A stretch of 64,000 nucleotides of DNA from Blautia schinkii (GTDB taxonomy: Bacteria; Bacillota; Clostridia; Lachnospirales; Lachnospiraceae), in contig NZ_JAAWUO010000019.1 in the NCBI RefSeq assembly GCF_013304825.1, forward strand, positions 1 to 64,000. Reading direction: 5' to 3'. The notes under the pieces were generated by a model. That model was not told the origin of the DNA and ran no database searches. It saw nothing but the letters and a program-made list of their open reading frames with translations. Position 1 is the stretch's first letter. The number at the start of each line of letters is the position of its first letter. The position numbers and the translations under genes were made by a program. Positions 9,065 through 19,321 of the stretch are shown in pieces.

Positions 9065-9820
9065 ATGGTAAAAATTATCATGCACGGCTGCAACGGACAT
9101 ATGGGTCAGGTGATCAGCGACATCGTGGAGAAAGATCCGGATGCTGAGATCGTGGCAGGTATCGACATTGCAGACCAGGGAAAAAACAGCTATCCGGTAT
9201 TTACCGATATTGACGCATGTCAGACAGAAGCAGATGCCATCATCGACTTCTCTTCTGCAAAAGCAACAGACAAGCTTCTTGAGTACAGCGCAGCACGTCA
9301 GATTCCGGTTGTTCTCTGCAGCACAGGCTTAAGCGAGGAGCAGCTTGCAAAGGTAGAGGAAACATCCAGGAAGGTTGCAGTGCTGAAATCTGCAAATATG
9401 TCTCTTGGTATCAACACACTTCTGAAACTGGTCCAGGATGCTGCCAGGGTTCTTGCAGCAGCAGGATTTGATATGGAGATCGTTGAGAAGCATCACCGCC
9501 TGAAGGTTGATGCACCAAGCGGTACCGCTCTGGCACTGGCTGACAGTCTGAATGAGGCAATGGACAATAAGTATCACTATGTATATGACCGCAGCCAGAA
9601 ACGTGAGAAACGTGATGATAAGGAGATCGGAATCTCTGCAGTTCGTGGCGGTACTATCGTAGGTGAGCATGAGGTGATCTTTGCAGGACAGGACGAGGTG
9701 ATTGAGTTCAAGCACACAGCTTATTCCAAGGCTATTTTTGGAAAAGGTGCTGTGGAAGCAGCGAAATTCATTGCGGGCAAACCGGCAGGACGTTACGATA
9801 TGAGTGACGTGATCGGCTGA
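9065..9820 (+). CDS. dapB: 4-hydroxy-tetrahydrodipicolinate reductase
   Basis: A 251-residue NAD(P)H-dependent reductase for the step after DapA. The amino-terminal Rossmann motif is MHGCNGHMGQVI. EKHHRLKVDAPSGTAL carries the catalytic His pair and Lys, and VRGGTIVGEHEVIFAG is the DapB dimer/substrate region. Length is normal for the short Firmicute form. The gene is followed directly by a strong terminator, closing the dapA-dapB unit. Confidence 0.95.
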   Translation: MVKIIMHGCNGHMGQVISDIVEKDPDAEIVAGIDIADQGKNSYPVFTDIDACQTEADAIIDFSSAKATDKLLEYSAARQIPVVLCSTGLSEEQLAKVEETSRKVAVLKSANMSLGINTLLKLVQDAARVLAAAGFDMEIVEKHHRLKVDAPSGTALALADSLNEAMDNKYHYVYDRSQKREKRDDKEIGISAVRGGTIVGEHEVIFAGQDEVIEFKHTAYSKAIFGKGAVEAAKFIAGKPAGRYDMSDVIG

Positions 9821-9847
9821 TCCTGATAAAAAATATAAGTGATGATA

Positions 9848-9878
9848 ACGGGTTCTGTGTAAAAGCAGAACCCGTTTT
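9848..9878 (+). terminator. Terminator after dapB
   Basis: A ten-pair stem ACGGGTTCTG / CAGAACCCGT with an eight-base loop, running into TTTT. It lies 28 bases after the dapB stop. Confidence 0.85.
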
Positions 9879-10002
9879 GCGTGTTGTGAAGCGGAGTGCG
9901 AATGTTCGGTCTGCTGTTTTTTTGAAAAATTTCCCAGCATAGGAAATCAGGAAATGTGCCATATTATGAATACAGAAATTTTTCAAAAAAGGAGAAGATC
10001 AT

Positions 10003-10485
10003 ATGAAAAAATGGAAGGCAATTCTTTTCGGCACTTTGCTCACACTGTCTCTCTGTACATTTACAGCCTGCGGGACAGAGGTAAACAATGCGGATGAGAC
10101 TGTGGATGATGCACAAAAAGATACAAAAGACAAAAACAAAAATGATGCAGCAGATGATGAGATCATGGACAATGATGCTGATAATGATGGTGTGATGGAT
10201 AATGGTGGAATCATTGAGGATTCTGGTACAGACAATAATGAGATGGCCGGCGGAAATCTTACTGTAACTCCAGGAGCAGGAACATCAGATACAGGAAATA
10301 ACGGGAATGATGCAGCTGTGACACCTGGAACAGAAGGGACTGGAGATAATGGGACCGGAAATAAAGGAAATGACGGAACCGTATCCGGTGAGCTTGGTGA
10401 CAGCGTGAAGGATCTGGGCGATGGCGTTGGCAATGCAGTAGACGATATTGGCAATGCAGTTGGTAATGCAGTAGAAGGAAGATAG
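10003..10485 (+). CDS. Small acidic lipoprotein of unknown function
   Basis: A 160-residue protein with a Lys-rich start, a hydrophobic stretch and a lipobox-like TFTAC (Cys about residue 23), so probably anchored outside the membrane. The mature part is low-complexity, dominated by Asp, Asn, Gly and Thr, with repeats such as NAVDDIGNAVGNAV near the end. AAAAGGAGAAG supplies a clear ribosome binding site. Nothing indicates an enzymatic function. It stands alone between the dapB terminator and hisA. Confidence 0.7.
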   Translation: MKKWKAILFGTLLTLSLCTFTACGTEVNNADETVDDAQKDTKDKNKNDAADDEIMDNDADNDGVMDNGGIIEDSGTDNNEMAGGNLTVTPGAGTSDTGNNGNDAAVTPGTEGTGDNGTGNKGNDGTVSGELGDSVKDLGDGVGNAVDDIGNAVGNAVEGR

Positions 10486-10614
10486 AGTTATTGTTAATTT
10501 CGGGATCAGCAGTGAAAAATAAATGGTTCCGGCAGATATTTTACCACAGCATTGCATAAAACTGTCTCAGATGCTATTATCAGTGCATGGAAAGAAGAAC
10601 GGAGGATAAGGACT

Positions 10615-11385
10615 ATGAAATTCAGACCATGCATTGATATACATAACGGCCAGGTGAAACAGATCGTGGGAGGGAGCCTGAAAGACCAGGGCGACCAGGC
10701 GGCAGAGAATTTTGTGTCAGAACAGGATGCTGCTTTTTATGCGGGATTATATAAGAAGGCAGGATTAAAGGGTGGACATGTGATCCTGCTGAACGGAAAG
10801 GATTCCCCATATTATGAGGCAACAAGAGAGCAGGCTGTGCTGGCACTTTCCGGCTATCCGGGTGGGCTTCAGATCGGCGGAGGTATCTGTCCGGAAAACG
10901 CGGCAGAATATCTGAATGCAGGTGCAAGTCATGTGATCGTAACTTCCTATGTTTTTAAGAACGGCGTGATCTCGTGGGAGAATCTGACGAAGATCCGAGA
11001 TGTCGTAGGAAAGGAACGTCTTGTGCTGGATTTAAGCTGTCGCAAAAGAGATGGAGAATATTATATTGTCACAGACAGATGGCAGAGGTTCACAGAGGAG
11101 ATCGTGACTTTGGAACTGATGGAGAAGCTTGGAAGCTACTGTGATGAGTTTCTGGTTCATGCTGTGGATGTGGAAGGCAAGGCCCACGGTGTGGAAAAAG
11201 ATCTCGCAGAGCTTCTGGGACAGTATACGGAGCATCCGGTAACTTACGCAGGTGGAGTTGGCTCCATGGAGGATATTGAAGTTCTGCGTGAAGCAGGAAA
11301 AGGCCGTCTGGATGTGACGGTTGGCAGTGCATTGGATATTTTTGGCGGCAGCATACCGTTTGAAGTTCTGGCAGCAATGCACTAA
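10615..11385 (+). CDS. hisA: ProFAR isomerase, eukaryotic HIS6-type HisA
   Basis: A 256-residue TIM-barrel protein for the fourth histidine-pathway step (isomerisation of ProFAR to PRFAR). It resembles fungal/plant HIS6 rather than standard bacterial HisA: CIDIHNGQVKQIVGG, AAENFVSEQD, HVIVTSYVF, VLDLSCRK, DEFLVHAVDVEG, VTYAGGVGSMED and VGSALDIFGG all follow the yeast HIS6 pattern as I remember it. The catalytic Asp pair would be Asp of CIDIHNG and Asp of HAVDVEG. The ATG at 10615 has GGAGG nine bases upstream. It stands alone with no other his genes in the window. Confidence 0.85.
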   Translation: MKFRPCIDIHNGQVKQIVGGSLKDQGDQAAENFVSEQDAAFYAGLYKKAGLKGGHVILLNGKDSPYYEATREQAVLALSGYPGGLQIGGGICPENAAEYLNAGASHVIVTSYVFKNGVISWENLTKIRDVVGKERLVLDLSCRKRDGEYYIVTDRWQRFTEEIVTLELMEKLGSYCDEFLVHAVDVEGKAHGVEKDLAELLGQYTEHPVTYAGGVGSMEDIEVLREAGKGRLDVTVGSALDIFGGSIPFEVLAAMH

Positions 11386-11515
11386 AGGAAATTCTACAGC
11401 TGATTATTGATTTTGTTAAACTGCTCTAATAGTTGCGCATTCGCGACAAAAAAAACCTTTTGCAGAAATATATCAAATAATTTTAGAAAAAATTTGTGAA
11501 ATTTTTGAAAAGTGA

Positions 11516-11544
11516 TGTTAAAATTTAACTTTATGTGTTATAAT
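11516..11544 (+). promoter_or_regulatory. hpf promoter
   Basis: TGTTAA and TATAAT separated by exactly 17 bases, about 25 bases upstream of the hpf ribosome binding site. The -10 is consensus. Confidence 0.65.
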
Positions 11545-11576
11545 GACAACATAAAACAGCAAAGGGGATGGAAGTC

Positions 11577-12104
11577 ATGAAATTTATTATTAGTGGAAAG
11601 AATATAGCAGTAACAGAAGGACTTAAAACAGCTGTTGAGGACAAGCTTGGTAAACTTGAAAGGTATTTCACTCCTGAAACTGAAATTTCAGTAACCTTAA
11701 GCGTTGAGAAGGATCGCCAGAAGATCGAGGTAACAATTCCTGTGAAAGGCAACATTATCCGTTCCGAGCAGGTAAGCAATGATATGTATGTATCCATCGA
11801 TCTGGTTGAAGAGGTAATTGAGCGTCAGCTTCGTAAATACAAGAACAAGATTGTTGACAGACAGCAGGAATCCACAAACTTCCAGAAGGCATATCTTGAT
11901 AAGGATTATGAAGAGGATGAGGAAGTTAAGATCATCCGTACCAAGAAATTTGGAATTAAACCAATGTATCCGGAAGATGCATGCGTACAGATGGAGCTTC
12001 TTGGACATAACTTCTTTGTATTTTTCAATGCGGAGACAGAGCAGGTTAACGTAGTTTATAAACGTAAAGGTAATACTTACGGACTGATCGAGCCTGAATT
12101 CTGA
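11577..12104 (+). CDS. hpf: Ribosome hibernation promoting factor, long form
   Basis: A 175-residue long-form HPF (RaiA/YfiA family). The amino-terminal S30AE domain (about 1-100) begins MKFIISGKNIAVTEGLKTAVEDKLGKLERYF, binds the 30S decoding region and blocks translation. The carboxy-terminal domain (about 115-175; TKKFGIKPMYPEDACVQMELLGHNFFVFFNAETEQ) dimerises to form 100S ribosomes. AGGGG lies nine bases before this ATG; the ATG nine bases earlier would overlap the Shine-Dalgarno. Its own promoter and terminator make it monocistronic. Confidence 0.93.
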   Translation: MKFIISGKNIAVTEGLKTAVEDKLGKLERYFTPETEISVTLSVEKDRQKIEVTIPVKGNIIRSEQVSNDMYVSIDLVEEVIERQLRKYKNKIVDRQQESTNFQKAYLDKDYEEDEEVKIIRTKKFGIKPMYPEDACVQMELLGHNFFVFFNAETEQVNVVYKRKGNTYGLIEPEF

Positions 12105-12134
12105 TTACTGCATAAAAACTGAATATTGAGCGTG

Positions 12135-12185
12135 AGGCTCCGGAGATCTGCGTGGAAAATCCGCAGGTCTCCGGAGCCTTTTTAT
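12135..12185 (+). terminator. Terminator after hpf
   Basis: A long stem pairing AGGCTCCGGAGA with TCTCCGGAGCCT and inner CTGCG/CGCAG pairs, followed by TTTTTATAG. Confidence 0.88.
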
Positions 12186-12261
12186 AGTATAAAAGTCCAC
12201 TTTACAGAACTGAAGCAGTAATTTATAATGAAAATAACAAAATACGAAGGAGGACGTACGA

Positions 12262-15207
12262 ATGAAAAAGAGGCTCGCAGCATTGGTTCTCAGCGCGGTA
12301 TTGTGCGTGACTGCCATGCCTGTAACCGGTATGGCGGCTGAGTTCAGTGACGATACAACAGCGACAGAAAACACGTTAGAAGAACCCAACGAGACAGATG
12401 AACTTTCCGGGCAGGAGAATAAGGAAGCGGATATTTCCGATGATGCAGAAAATGTAGAGTACGAAGAATCGGAAGAATTGAGCATTGGAAAAGTGGAACA
12501 GGCTTACGGGGAGAGGAATGCAGAAGAGTTTTCTGATGCAGAAGAAGAGTTTTCGGATGGAGAGGTGCCGGAGAATGGGAATATTATTTTGTCCCACGAA
12601 GGTATTATCCAGGAAGGCGCCATTGGCCCGAAAAAAACTTCCGTAGTACTTAAAGAAGAATGGGAACAGGGACTTGTCGAGCTTGTGGAGAACAGCGGCG
12701 CTGTGCTGGACGTATCTGCGCTTGGAATCCCGGCAGATCAGATCTCAGATGTAGTAATGCTGTTTCTGAACCGCCATCCGGAATATTACTGGCTGTGCTT
12801 TGAGTCCTGTGATGTGGAGAATGGATTTGCAGTTACGCTTTATGAGGTTCAGATCCCATCCATGGGAAAGGATGGAAACTACATATATGGTTCTGATGCG
12901 GACAACCTGGAGCATGCGATCGATGAGGCGCTGGCAGTGATCAAACCAGGGATGACGGATCTGGATAAAGCGCTGGCTCTCCATGATTATCTCGTATTGC
13001 ATATTGCTTATGCGTACAAGGATTACATAAATGGCAGCCTGGGAGGAAATGTATACAATATATATGGTGCTCTGCAGGAAGGAAAAGCTGTGTGCCAGGG
13101 GTATGCGTATGCATATTATATTCTTTTGAATAATGTTAATATTGAGAACAGAATGGTTGTCAGCAATAACATGAATCATGCCTGGAACATGCTGAAGATC
13201 GGTGGAAAATGGTATCACGTTGATGTAACCTGGGATGATCCTGTCTGGGATATACTTGGAAGGGTCCGGCATGAATATTTCATGCTGAGTGATGCAGCAA
13301 TCAAAGAAAAAGAGCATTATGACTGGTCAAGTTATGATCCGGAACAGGAAACACCGGTAGCTGACTCGGATAAGTATAAGGATTATTTCTGGGGAAATGT
13401 TAATGCTGCCATGTGGTATCAGGATGGCTACTGGTATTATATGGATAGTATAGACTATACAAAAGGGGCGATAAAACGCCGGACGCTTTCGGATTCTTCC
13501 GAAAAAGTGCTCAAAAATTTGGACATGAAATGGCCAACCTCAAGTGGTGGATGGTGGCTTGGAAATTATTCGAGAATGGTTCTTTATGATAATCAGCTTT
13601 ATTATAACGGCCCGGATGCAGTGTACAGGATCAACCTGGACGGTTCCGGAAATGAGAAGCTGGCAGACCTGAAATATTCCAATGGATATGTGTATGGTTT
13701 TGCATATCTGAAAAATTCGTTCTGGATCACGGTTCATCCAAGCCCGAATCTCCAGGACGATGAAAAGTTTATCAAGATTAATCTTGGAGTAACACCAAAG
13801 CCAACTGCAAAGCCGACACCGAAGCCAACTGCAAAGCCGACACCGAAACCGACCGCGATACCGACGCCGAAACCGACTGCGAAGCCGACACCGAAACCGA
13901 CCGCGATACCGACGCCGAAACCGACTGCGAAGCCGACACCGAAACCGACCGCGATACCGACGCCGAAACCGACTGCGAAGCCGACACCGAAACCAACCGC
14001 GAAGCCGACACCGAAACCGACCGCGATACCGACGCCGAAGCCGACTGCGAAGCCGACACCGAAACCGACCGCGATACCGACACCGAAACCAACAGCAACG
14101 CCAACACCGTCCGGAGATAAAACAGTTATTACAAAGGATACATTTAAGAACTGGGACAGAAGCAATGCCAACATTGATAAAAATGTAAAGAAGATCGAAG
14201 ATGACATTTTAGCCGGAACACAGATATATTCTCTCTATTTCTATGGAAATGCTCCGGAAATGTCAGCAAATATGTTCCGCGGCAGAGCGCTGACTGCTTA
14301 TTATCCGAAAAACGATCCAACCTGGACTGATGCTAAGCTGAAGGATTATGGCGGAACCTGGATAACCTGGTCTGCCTGGGATCCGGAGACCGGACATGTA
14401 TACGGCGCAGATCTGGAGAAATACGGCGAACTGACGCTTCGATATACTACGATGCCATATACCGGAAAAGCGCAGAAGGTGAAGCTTTATGTGCGCGATA
14501 AGGCTTACAAGGGAGATTTTGGAGACCAGTTTCTTTCCGAAGATTTTGATTACAAAGTTACCTGGAAAAATAACGTAAATGTAGGAACTGCGACGGTAAC
14601 GGTAACTGGAATAGAGGGCGCTTATCAGGGAACTCTGACGGCAACCTTTAAGATCGTTCCGGGCAGCAATAAAATTACAGCTTCCAATGTAAAGAAAACC
14701 CAGAACACAAAGAAGCAGACCTTCTCTCTGGGAGCAAAGGATCTGTACAAGGCGAAGCTTACATATAAGTCCAGCAACAAGAGTGTTGCAGTTGATAAGA
14801 ATGGAAAAGTAACAGTTGCGGCGAATTTTACAGGAACAGCTACGATCACCATCACATCAGCAGCATCCAAGAACTATAAGTCAGCGAAAAAAACTGTTAC
14901 AGTAACCGTGAATCCTTCGGCGACATCATTCACGAAATGCAGCAACATAAAAACAAGAAAGCTGGATCTCCAGTGGAAGAAGAATAGCTATGCAACTGGT
15001 TACGAAGTTCAGTACTCCACAAACAAAACCTTCAAAAGCGGAGTAAAAACAAAAGCCATCACAAAAGCTTCCACAACAAAATATACAGCAACGAGCCTTG
15101 CAGGTAAAAAGACCTACTATGTAAGAGTTCGAACCTATAAAACCGCAGGTAAGAAGAAGCTGTATTCATCCTGGAGTGCCGTAAAAGCTGTGAAAATAAC
15201 CAAATAA
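12262..15207 (+). CDS. Secreted transglutaminase-like protein with Pro/Thr repeat linker, Ig-like and Fn3-like domains
   Basis: A 981-residue surface protein. A Sec signal peptide ([14 protein letters not shown]...VTGMAA) precedes an acidic stretch. A transglutaminase-like cysteine protease fold spans about 210-330, with Cys in [13 protein letters not shown] (about 277), His in MNHAWNM (about 306) and Asp in HVDVTWDDP (about 321), so the triad looks intact. A repeat-type domain with tryptophans follows (about 370-505). Residues 512-615 are thirteen copies of an eight-residue PKPTAxPT linker. The carboxy half has an unassigned domain, Ig-like strands (about 800-890) and an Fn3-like end ([10 protein letters not shown]...AVKITK). 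No sorting signal is seen, so it is secreted or bound noncovalently. Substrate unknown; peptide or wall crosslinking is possible. AGGAGG precedes the ATG. Confidence 0.8.
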   Translation: MKKRLAALVLSAVLCVTAMPVTGMAAEFSDDTTATENTLEEPNETDELSGQENKEADISDDAENVEYEESEELSIGKVEQAYGERNAEEFSDAEEEFSDGEVPENGNIILSHEGIIQEGAIGPKKTSVVLKEEWEQGLVELVENSGAVLDVSALGIPADQISDVVMLFLNRHPEYYWLCFESCDVENGFAVTLYEVQIPSMGKDGNYIYGSDADNLEHAIDEALAVIKPGMTDLDKALALHDYLVLHIAYAYKDYINGSLGGNVYNIYGALQEGKAVCQGYAYAYYILLNNVNIENRMVVSNNMNHAWNMLKIGGKWYHVDVTWDDPVWDILGRVRHEYFMLSDAAIKEKEHYDWSSYDPEQETPVADSDKYKDYFWGNVNAAMWYQDGYWYYMDSIDYTKGAIKRRTLSDSSEKVLKNLDMKWPTSSGGWWLGNYSRMVLYDNQLYYNGPDAVYRINLDGSGNEKLADLKYSNGYVYGFAYLKNSFWITVHPSPNLQDDEKFIKINLGVTPKPTAKPTPKPTAKPTPKPTAIPTPKPTAKPTPKPTAIPTPKPTAKPTPKPTAIPTPKPTAKPTPKPTAKPTPKPTAIPTPKPTAKPTPKPTAIPTPKPTATPTPSGDKTVITKDTFKNWDRSNANIDKNVKKIEDDILAGTQIYSLYFYGNAPEMSANMFRGRALTAYYPKNDPTWTDAKLKDYGGTWITWSAWDPETGHVYGADLEKYGELTLRYTTMPYTGKAQKVKLYVRDKAYKGDFGDQFLSEDFDYKVTWKNNVNVGTATVTVTGIEGAYQGTLTATFKIVPGSNKITASNVKKTQNTKKQTFSLGAKDLYKAKLTYKSSNKSVAVDKNGKVTVAANFTGTATITITSAASKNYKSAKKTVTVTVNPSATSFTKCSNIKTRKLDLQWKKNSYATGYEVQYSTNKTFKSGVKTKAITKASTTKYTATSLAGKKTYYVRVRTYKTAGKKKLYSSWSAVKAVKITK
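13795..14106 (+). repeat. In-frame 24-bp tandem repeat encoding PKPTAxPT, 13 copies
   Basis: Thirteen consecutive 24-base units, each encoding PKPTAxPT, with variable residue order K,K,I,K,I,K,I,K,K,I,K,I,T. The K/I alternation makes a 48-bp higher-order unit. Near-identical DNA between units suggests recent expansion and likely length variation between strains. The product is a stiff, extended spacer between enzymatic and binding domains. Confidence 0.95.
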
Positions 15208-15219
15208 TAAAAAAGAAGA

Positions 15220-15275
15220 TATCTCTGCAGTATTACGCTGGATAAAGCTGTTTACTGCAGAGATAGTTTTTAGTG
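15220..15275 (+). terminator. Terminator after the transglutaminase-like gene
   Basis: Thirteen-base perfect arms TATCTCTGCAGTA / TACTGCAGAGATA with a 20-base loop, followed by GTTTTTAG. It lies 12 bases after the stop codon. Confidence 0.8.
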
Positions 15276-15478
15276 CTACGCCTGTAACTGGTATGGCGGC
15301 AGAGTTCACTAATGATACTGTAGCTATGGAAATATCTGAGAAGGATATGAATGAGGAGTCGGAGGAGATTCCTGGACAGGTGGAAAAATATATTATAGTG
15401 CCTGGGGAAGTATCAAAATTGTTAAAGTCAGAAAGTGATACAGGCTCCGGTACAGATATACAGTACACGATTTATTAA
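15276..15478 (+). pseudogene. Relic of a paralogous secreted-protein 5' end
   Basis: Directly after the terminator, the frame reads [39 protein letters not shown]. This closely resembles the signal-peptide end and acidic start of the upstream gene ([20 protein letters not shown]...[13 protein letters not shown]). The signal-peptide core and ribosome binding site are missing and the frame ends after about 65 codons. It is most simply a decayed partial duplication of the gene at 12262. A functional small protein starting at the ATG at 15293 (61 codons) is less likely because no Shine-Dalgarno precedes it. Confidence 0.6.
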
Positions 15479-15489
15479 ATAATTGTTCA

Positions 15490-15518
15490 TTGTTTTTATT
15501 ACAGGAAAGTGGTAGAAT
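15490..15518 (+). promoter_or_regulatory. Candidate secA promoter
   Basis: TTGTTT and TAGAAT separated by exactly 17 bases, leaving a roughly 170-base untranslated leader before secA. The leader holds small hairpins (GGCTtaaaAGCC near 15588) but no riboswitch that I recognise. Confidence 0.5.
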
Positions 15519-15698
15519 ATATACCATATGTGATCTGGATATCAACAGTGACCTGGAATGATCCTGAATCGGATAGATAAGAGGCTTAAAAGCCCTGTTT
15601 TGAACGTGAATCACGTCCTGAAATGTGGTTGCGTTTATGAATATGCAGCGGATCGGAATATGGATATCCGCATGAATTAAGATGATTGGAGCAGAAAC

Positions 15699-18278
15699 AT
15701 GAATGTTTTTTCAAAAGTATTTGGAACCCGCAGCCAGCGAGAAGTAAAGCGTATCATGCCGCTGGTTGAGAAAACTGAGAGCTATCAGTCTCAGATGCAG
15801 CAGCTTAGTGATGAGCAGTTACGAGAGAAGACAAGAGAATATAAGAAACGCCTGGCAGAAGGGGCAACACTGGATGACCTTCTTCCGGAAGCATTTGCAA
15901 CAGTACGTGAGGCAGCGAAACGTGTACTTGGAATGGAGCATTACCGTGTACAGATCATCGGTGGTATCATTCTTCACCAGGGTCGTATCGCCGAGATGAA
16001 AACAGGTGAAGGTAAAACTCTTGTATCCACACTTCCTGCATACCTGAATGCCCTTGAGGGAAAAGGTGTTCATATTGTAACAGTCAATGACTACCTGGCT
16101 AAACGAGATGCTGAGTGGATGGGTAAGGTTCATGAGTTCCTTGGTCTGACAGTAGGCGTTGTACTCAACGACATGAAGCCGGAAGAGCGCCGTGCGGCAT
16201 ACGGATGCGATATCACATACGTAACCAACAACGAGCTTGGTTTTGATTACCTTCGTGACAACATGGTTATCTACAAAGAACAGCTTGTTCAGAGAGACCT
16301 TCACTACTGTATCATCGATGAGATCGACTCCGTCCTGATCGATGAGGCACGTACACCTCTTATCATTTCCGGACAGAGCGGCAAGTCCACCAAGCTTTAC
16401 GAAGTGTGCGATATCCTTGCACAGCAGCTGGAGCGTGGTGAGGCCAGCCATGAGATGACTAAGATGGCAGCCATCATGGGAGAGGAAGTTATCGAGACAG
16501 GTGACTTCGTTGTAAATGAGAAAGATAAGATTGTCAACCTTACTGAGCAGGGTATCAAGAAGGTTGAGAAATTCTTCAATATCGAGAACCTGGCAGATCC
16601 GGAGAACCTGGAGATCCAGCATAACATTATCCTTGCACTTCGTGCACATAACCTGATGCATAAAGATCAGGATTACGTTGTAAAAGACGATGAGATCCTG
16701 ATTGTTGATGAGTTTACCGGACGTATTATGCCGGGCCGCCGTTATTCCGATGGTCTTCATCAGGCGATCGAGGCGAAAGAGCATGTTAAGGTTAAAAGAG
16801 AGAGCAAAACTCTTGCGACCATCACCTTCCAGAATTTCTTCAACAAATATGACAAAAAAGGCGGTATGACCGGTACAGCCCTTACCGAGGAAAAAGAGTT
16901 CCGTGATATCTACGGAATGGACGTTGTAGAGATCCCGACTAACCGTGTAGTACAGCGTAAAGACCTTGACGATGCTGTTTACATGACAAAGAAAGAAAAA
17001 TTCAATGCAGTTGTAGAATCTGTTAAAGAAGCACATGCGAAGCATCAGCCGGTACTGGTTGGTACGATCACCATTGAGACTTCCGAGCTTCTCAGCAGGA
17101 TGCTGAAGAGAGAAGGAATCCCGCACAACGTATTGAACGCCAAGTTCCATGAACTGGAGGCTGAGATCGTAGCACAGGCCGGACAGGCAGATGCTGTTAC
17201 CATTGCAACCAACATGGCAGGACGTGGTACGGATATCAAGCTTGACGATGTGGCAAGAGAAGCCGGCGGTCTGAAGATCATCGGTACAGAACGTCATGAG
17301 TCAAGACGTATTGATAACCAGCTCCGTGGACGTTCAGGACGACAGGGAGATCCGGGTGAATCCCGTTTCTATATTTCTCTTGAGGATGACCTGATGCGTC
17401 TGTTCGGTTCTGAGAGACTGATGAAGGTTTTCACATCTCTTGGGGTTGAGGAAAATGAGCAGATCGAGCATAAGATGCTTTCCAACGCTATCGAGAAAGC
17501 TCAGGAGAAGATTGAGTTCAACAACTTTGGAATCCGTAAAAATCTTCTTGATTATGACCAGGTAAACAATGAGCAGAGAGAAATCATTTATGAGGAGCGT
17601 CGTCAGGTACTTGACGGTGAGAACATGCGTGATGCCATTTACAAGATGATCACAGATATCGTAGACAGCATGACAGATATGTGCTTCTCTGATGATATGG
17701 ATTCCAGCGAGTGGGATCTTGATGAGTTCAATACAGCCATCACTCCGATCATTCCGATCAAACCGCTGACAGCTGAGAAGGTCAAAGGTCATAAGAAAGA
17801 CGAGATCAAGCACATTGTGAAAGAAGAGGCTGTGAAGCTTTATGAAGCAAAAGAGGCTGAGTTCCAGGAGCCGGAGCAGCTTCGTGAGCTTGAGCGTGTT
17901 GTTCTTCTGAAATGTATCGACAGCAAGTGGATGGATCATATCGATGATATGGAGATGCTCCGTCAGGGTATCGGTCTGACTGCATATGGCCAGAGAGACC
18001 CGGTTGTTGAGTACAAGATGAGCGCATTCGAAATGTTTAACAATATGATCACTTCCATCCAGGAAGATACTGTACGTATGCTGTATCATGTTCATGTAGA
18101 GCAGAAGATTGAGCGTGAGCAGGTTGCTAAAGTAACAGGCACAAACAAAGATGACAGCGCAGGCCCGAAGAAACCTGTTCAGAGAAAAGAAGATAAAGTA
18201 TATCCGAACGATCCGTGCCCATGCGGAAGCGGCAAGAAATATAAACAGTGCTGCGGACGTAAGGCTGCTAAGATCTGA
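15699..18278 (+). CDS. secA: Preprotein translocase ATPase SecA
   Basis: An 859-residue SecA motor that drives export through SecYEG. NBD1 carries [20 protein letters not shown] (Walker A) and the DEAD-type box [21 protein letters not shown]2 shows [15 protein letters not shown] and [27 protein letters not shown]. The helical scaffold and wing domains follow. The zinc-binding SEC-C tail has [13 protein letters not shown] near the end. Length matches the Firmicute form. The Shine-Dalgarno (TTGGAG) is modest. A strong terminator follows immediately, so it is transcribed alone. Confidence 0.97.
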   Translation: MNVFSKVFGTRSQREVKRIMPLVEKTESYQSQMQQLSDEQLREKTREYKKRLAEGATLDDLLPEAFATVREAAKRVLGMEHYRVQIIGGIILHQGRIAEMKTGEGKTLVSTLPAYLNALEGKGVHIVTVNDYLAKRDAEWMGKVHEFLGLTVGVVLNDMKPEERRAAYGCDITYVTNNELGFDYLRDNMVIYKEQLVQRDLHYCIIDEIDSVLIDEARTPLIISGQSGKSTKLYEVCDILAQQLERGEASHEMTKMAAIMGEEVIETGDFVVNEKDKIVNLTEQGIKKVEKFFNIENLADPENLEIQHNIILALRAHNLMHKDQDYVVKDDEILIVDEFTGRIMPGRRYSDGLHQAIEAKEHVKVKRESKTLATITFQNFFNKYDKKGGMTGTALTEEKEFRDIYGMDVVEIPTNRVVQRKDLDDAVYMTKKEKFNAVVESVKEAHAKHQPVLVGTITIETSELLSRMLKREGIPHNVLNAKFHELEAEIVAQAGQADAVTIATNMAGRGTDIKLDDVAREAGGLKIIGTERHESRRIDNQLRGRSGRQGDPGESRFYISLEDDLMRLFGSERLMKVFTSLGVEENEQIEHKMLSNAIEKAQEKIEFNNFGIRKNLLDYDQVNNEQREIIYEERRQVLDGENMRDAIYKMITDIVDSMTDMCFSDDMDSSEWDLDEFNTAITPIIPIKPLTAEKVKGHKKDEIKHIVKEEAVKLYEAKEAEFQEPEQLRELERVVLLKCIDSKWMDHIDDMEMLRQGIGLTAYGQRDPVVEYKMSAFEMFNNMITSIQEDTVRMLYHVHVEQKIEREQVAKVTGTNKDDSAGPKKPVQRKEDKVYPNDPCPCGSGKKYKQCCGRKAAKI

Positions 18279-18290
18279 GAATGAAGATGA

Positions 18291-18330
18291 AAATAGTCTC
18301 ACCCTGATGACGTGGTGGGGCTATTTTTGT
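18291..18330 (+). terminator. Terminator after secA
   Basis: A thirteen-pair stem AAATAGTCTCACC / GGTGGGGCTATTT (two G-U pairs) with a TTTTT run, 12 bases after the secA stop. Confidence 0.85.
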
Positions 18331-18389
18331 ATCGAGGCATATTAGAGATTATATTGATGATATAAAATCAGAGAGAGGATGTGATGGGT

Positions 18390-19220
18390 ATGGCAATTAT
18401 AAAAACAGCAATTCTCCAGACACATGTATACAAGGAAAAATCCCGCAGCATCACCCAGGCAGAAGAACTTCTCGCCGATCCGGAGCTCAAAGACATCGAT
18501 CTGGCAGTCCTGCCCGAAATGTTCTGCTGTCCCTATGAGAATAAATACTTCCCGGAATATGCCGAGCCAGAGGGTGGAGATACATGGGAAAAATGTTCCT
18601 GGCTGGCAGCAGATCATGGGATTTATCTCATAGCAGGAAGCGTGCCTGAGCGGGATGAGGCCGGACATATTTACAATACCTCCTATGTTTTTGACAGAAA
18701 GGGACATCAGATCGGGAAACACAGAAAAATGCATCTTTTTGATATTGATGTAAAAGGTGGCCAGTATTTTAAAGAATCCGATACACTCACACCAGGAGAC
18801 CAGGTGACAGTTTTTGATACGGAATTTGGTAGAATAGGACTTTGTATCTGCTACGATTTCCGCTTCCCGGAGCTTGCCAGACTGATGACAGATAAAGGTG
18901 CAGAAATCATCATTGTGCCGGCTGCTTTTAACATGACAACAGGCCCTCTCCACTGGGAGCTGATGTTCCGTCAGAGAGCCGTAGACAATCAGGTATACAC
19001 CATCGGAGCCGCACCAGCCAGGGACATGAACGCAGGATATCATTCCTGGGGGCATTCCATTGCCGCAGATCCCTGGGGAAAAGTCCTCATGCAAATGGAC
19101 GAGAAACCTGGAGTTAAGATCGTGGAGCTGGATCTGGATGAGGTGAAAAAAGTCCGTGAGCAGCTGCCGTTTCTGAAGCATCGCAGAGAGGATATCTATA
19201 AACTGTCACAGATAAAATAG
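18390..19220 (+). CDS. Carbon-nitrogen hydrolase (nitrilase superfamily, omega-amidase-like)
   Basis: A 276-residue nitrilase-superfamily amidase. The catalytic triad is visible: Glu43 in AVLPEMF, Lys113 in KHRKMHLFD and Cys154 in GLCICYDFRFPE. The KMHLFDI and CYDFRFPELAR wording is typical of the Nit2/omega-amidase branch, which hydrolyses 2-oxoglutaramate or 2-oxosuccinamate from transamination side reactions. Substrate is inferred from the branch only. Starts at 18381 (GTG) and 18384 are possible, but the AGAGAGGA box is best spaced for the ATG at 18390. It sits alone between secA and prfB. Confidence 0.85.
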   Translation: MAIIKTAILQTHVYKEKSRSITQAEELLADPELKDIDLAVLPEMFCCPYENKYFPEYAEPEGGDTWEKCSWLAADHGIYLIAGSVPERDEAGHIYNTSYVFDRKGHQIGKHRKMHLFDIDVKGGQYFKESDTLTPGDQVTVFDTEFGRIGLCICYDFRFPELARLMTDKGAEIIIVPAAFNMTTGPLHWELMFRQRAVDNQVYTIGAAPARDMNAGYHSWGHSIAADPWGKVLMQMDEKPGVKIVELDLDEVKKVREQLPFLKHRREDIYKLSQIK

Positions 19221-19321
19221 AAATGCCTGAGCCACGTTTTCGTTGTAATTTTCATGTCCATATGGTATTGTATAAGACAGGCAGGATTTCCTGCATCAAT
19301 ATATAGAAAGAAGGTGAAGCT

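Noticed and set aside
11423-11453. Terminator between hisA and hpf (GTTGCG-catt-CGCGAC)
   Set aside because: It is followed by A-tracts instead of T-tracts rightward and is not followed by Ts leftward, so it is not an intrinsic terminator in either direction.
13734-14207. A 157-codon leftward frame rich in VGFGVGxAVG repeats
   Set aside because: It is the complement of the PKPTAxPT tandem repeat, and the repeats keep the frame open by themselves.
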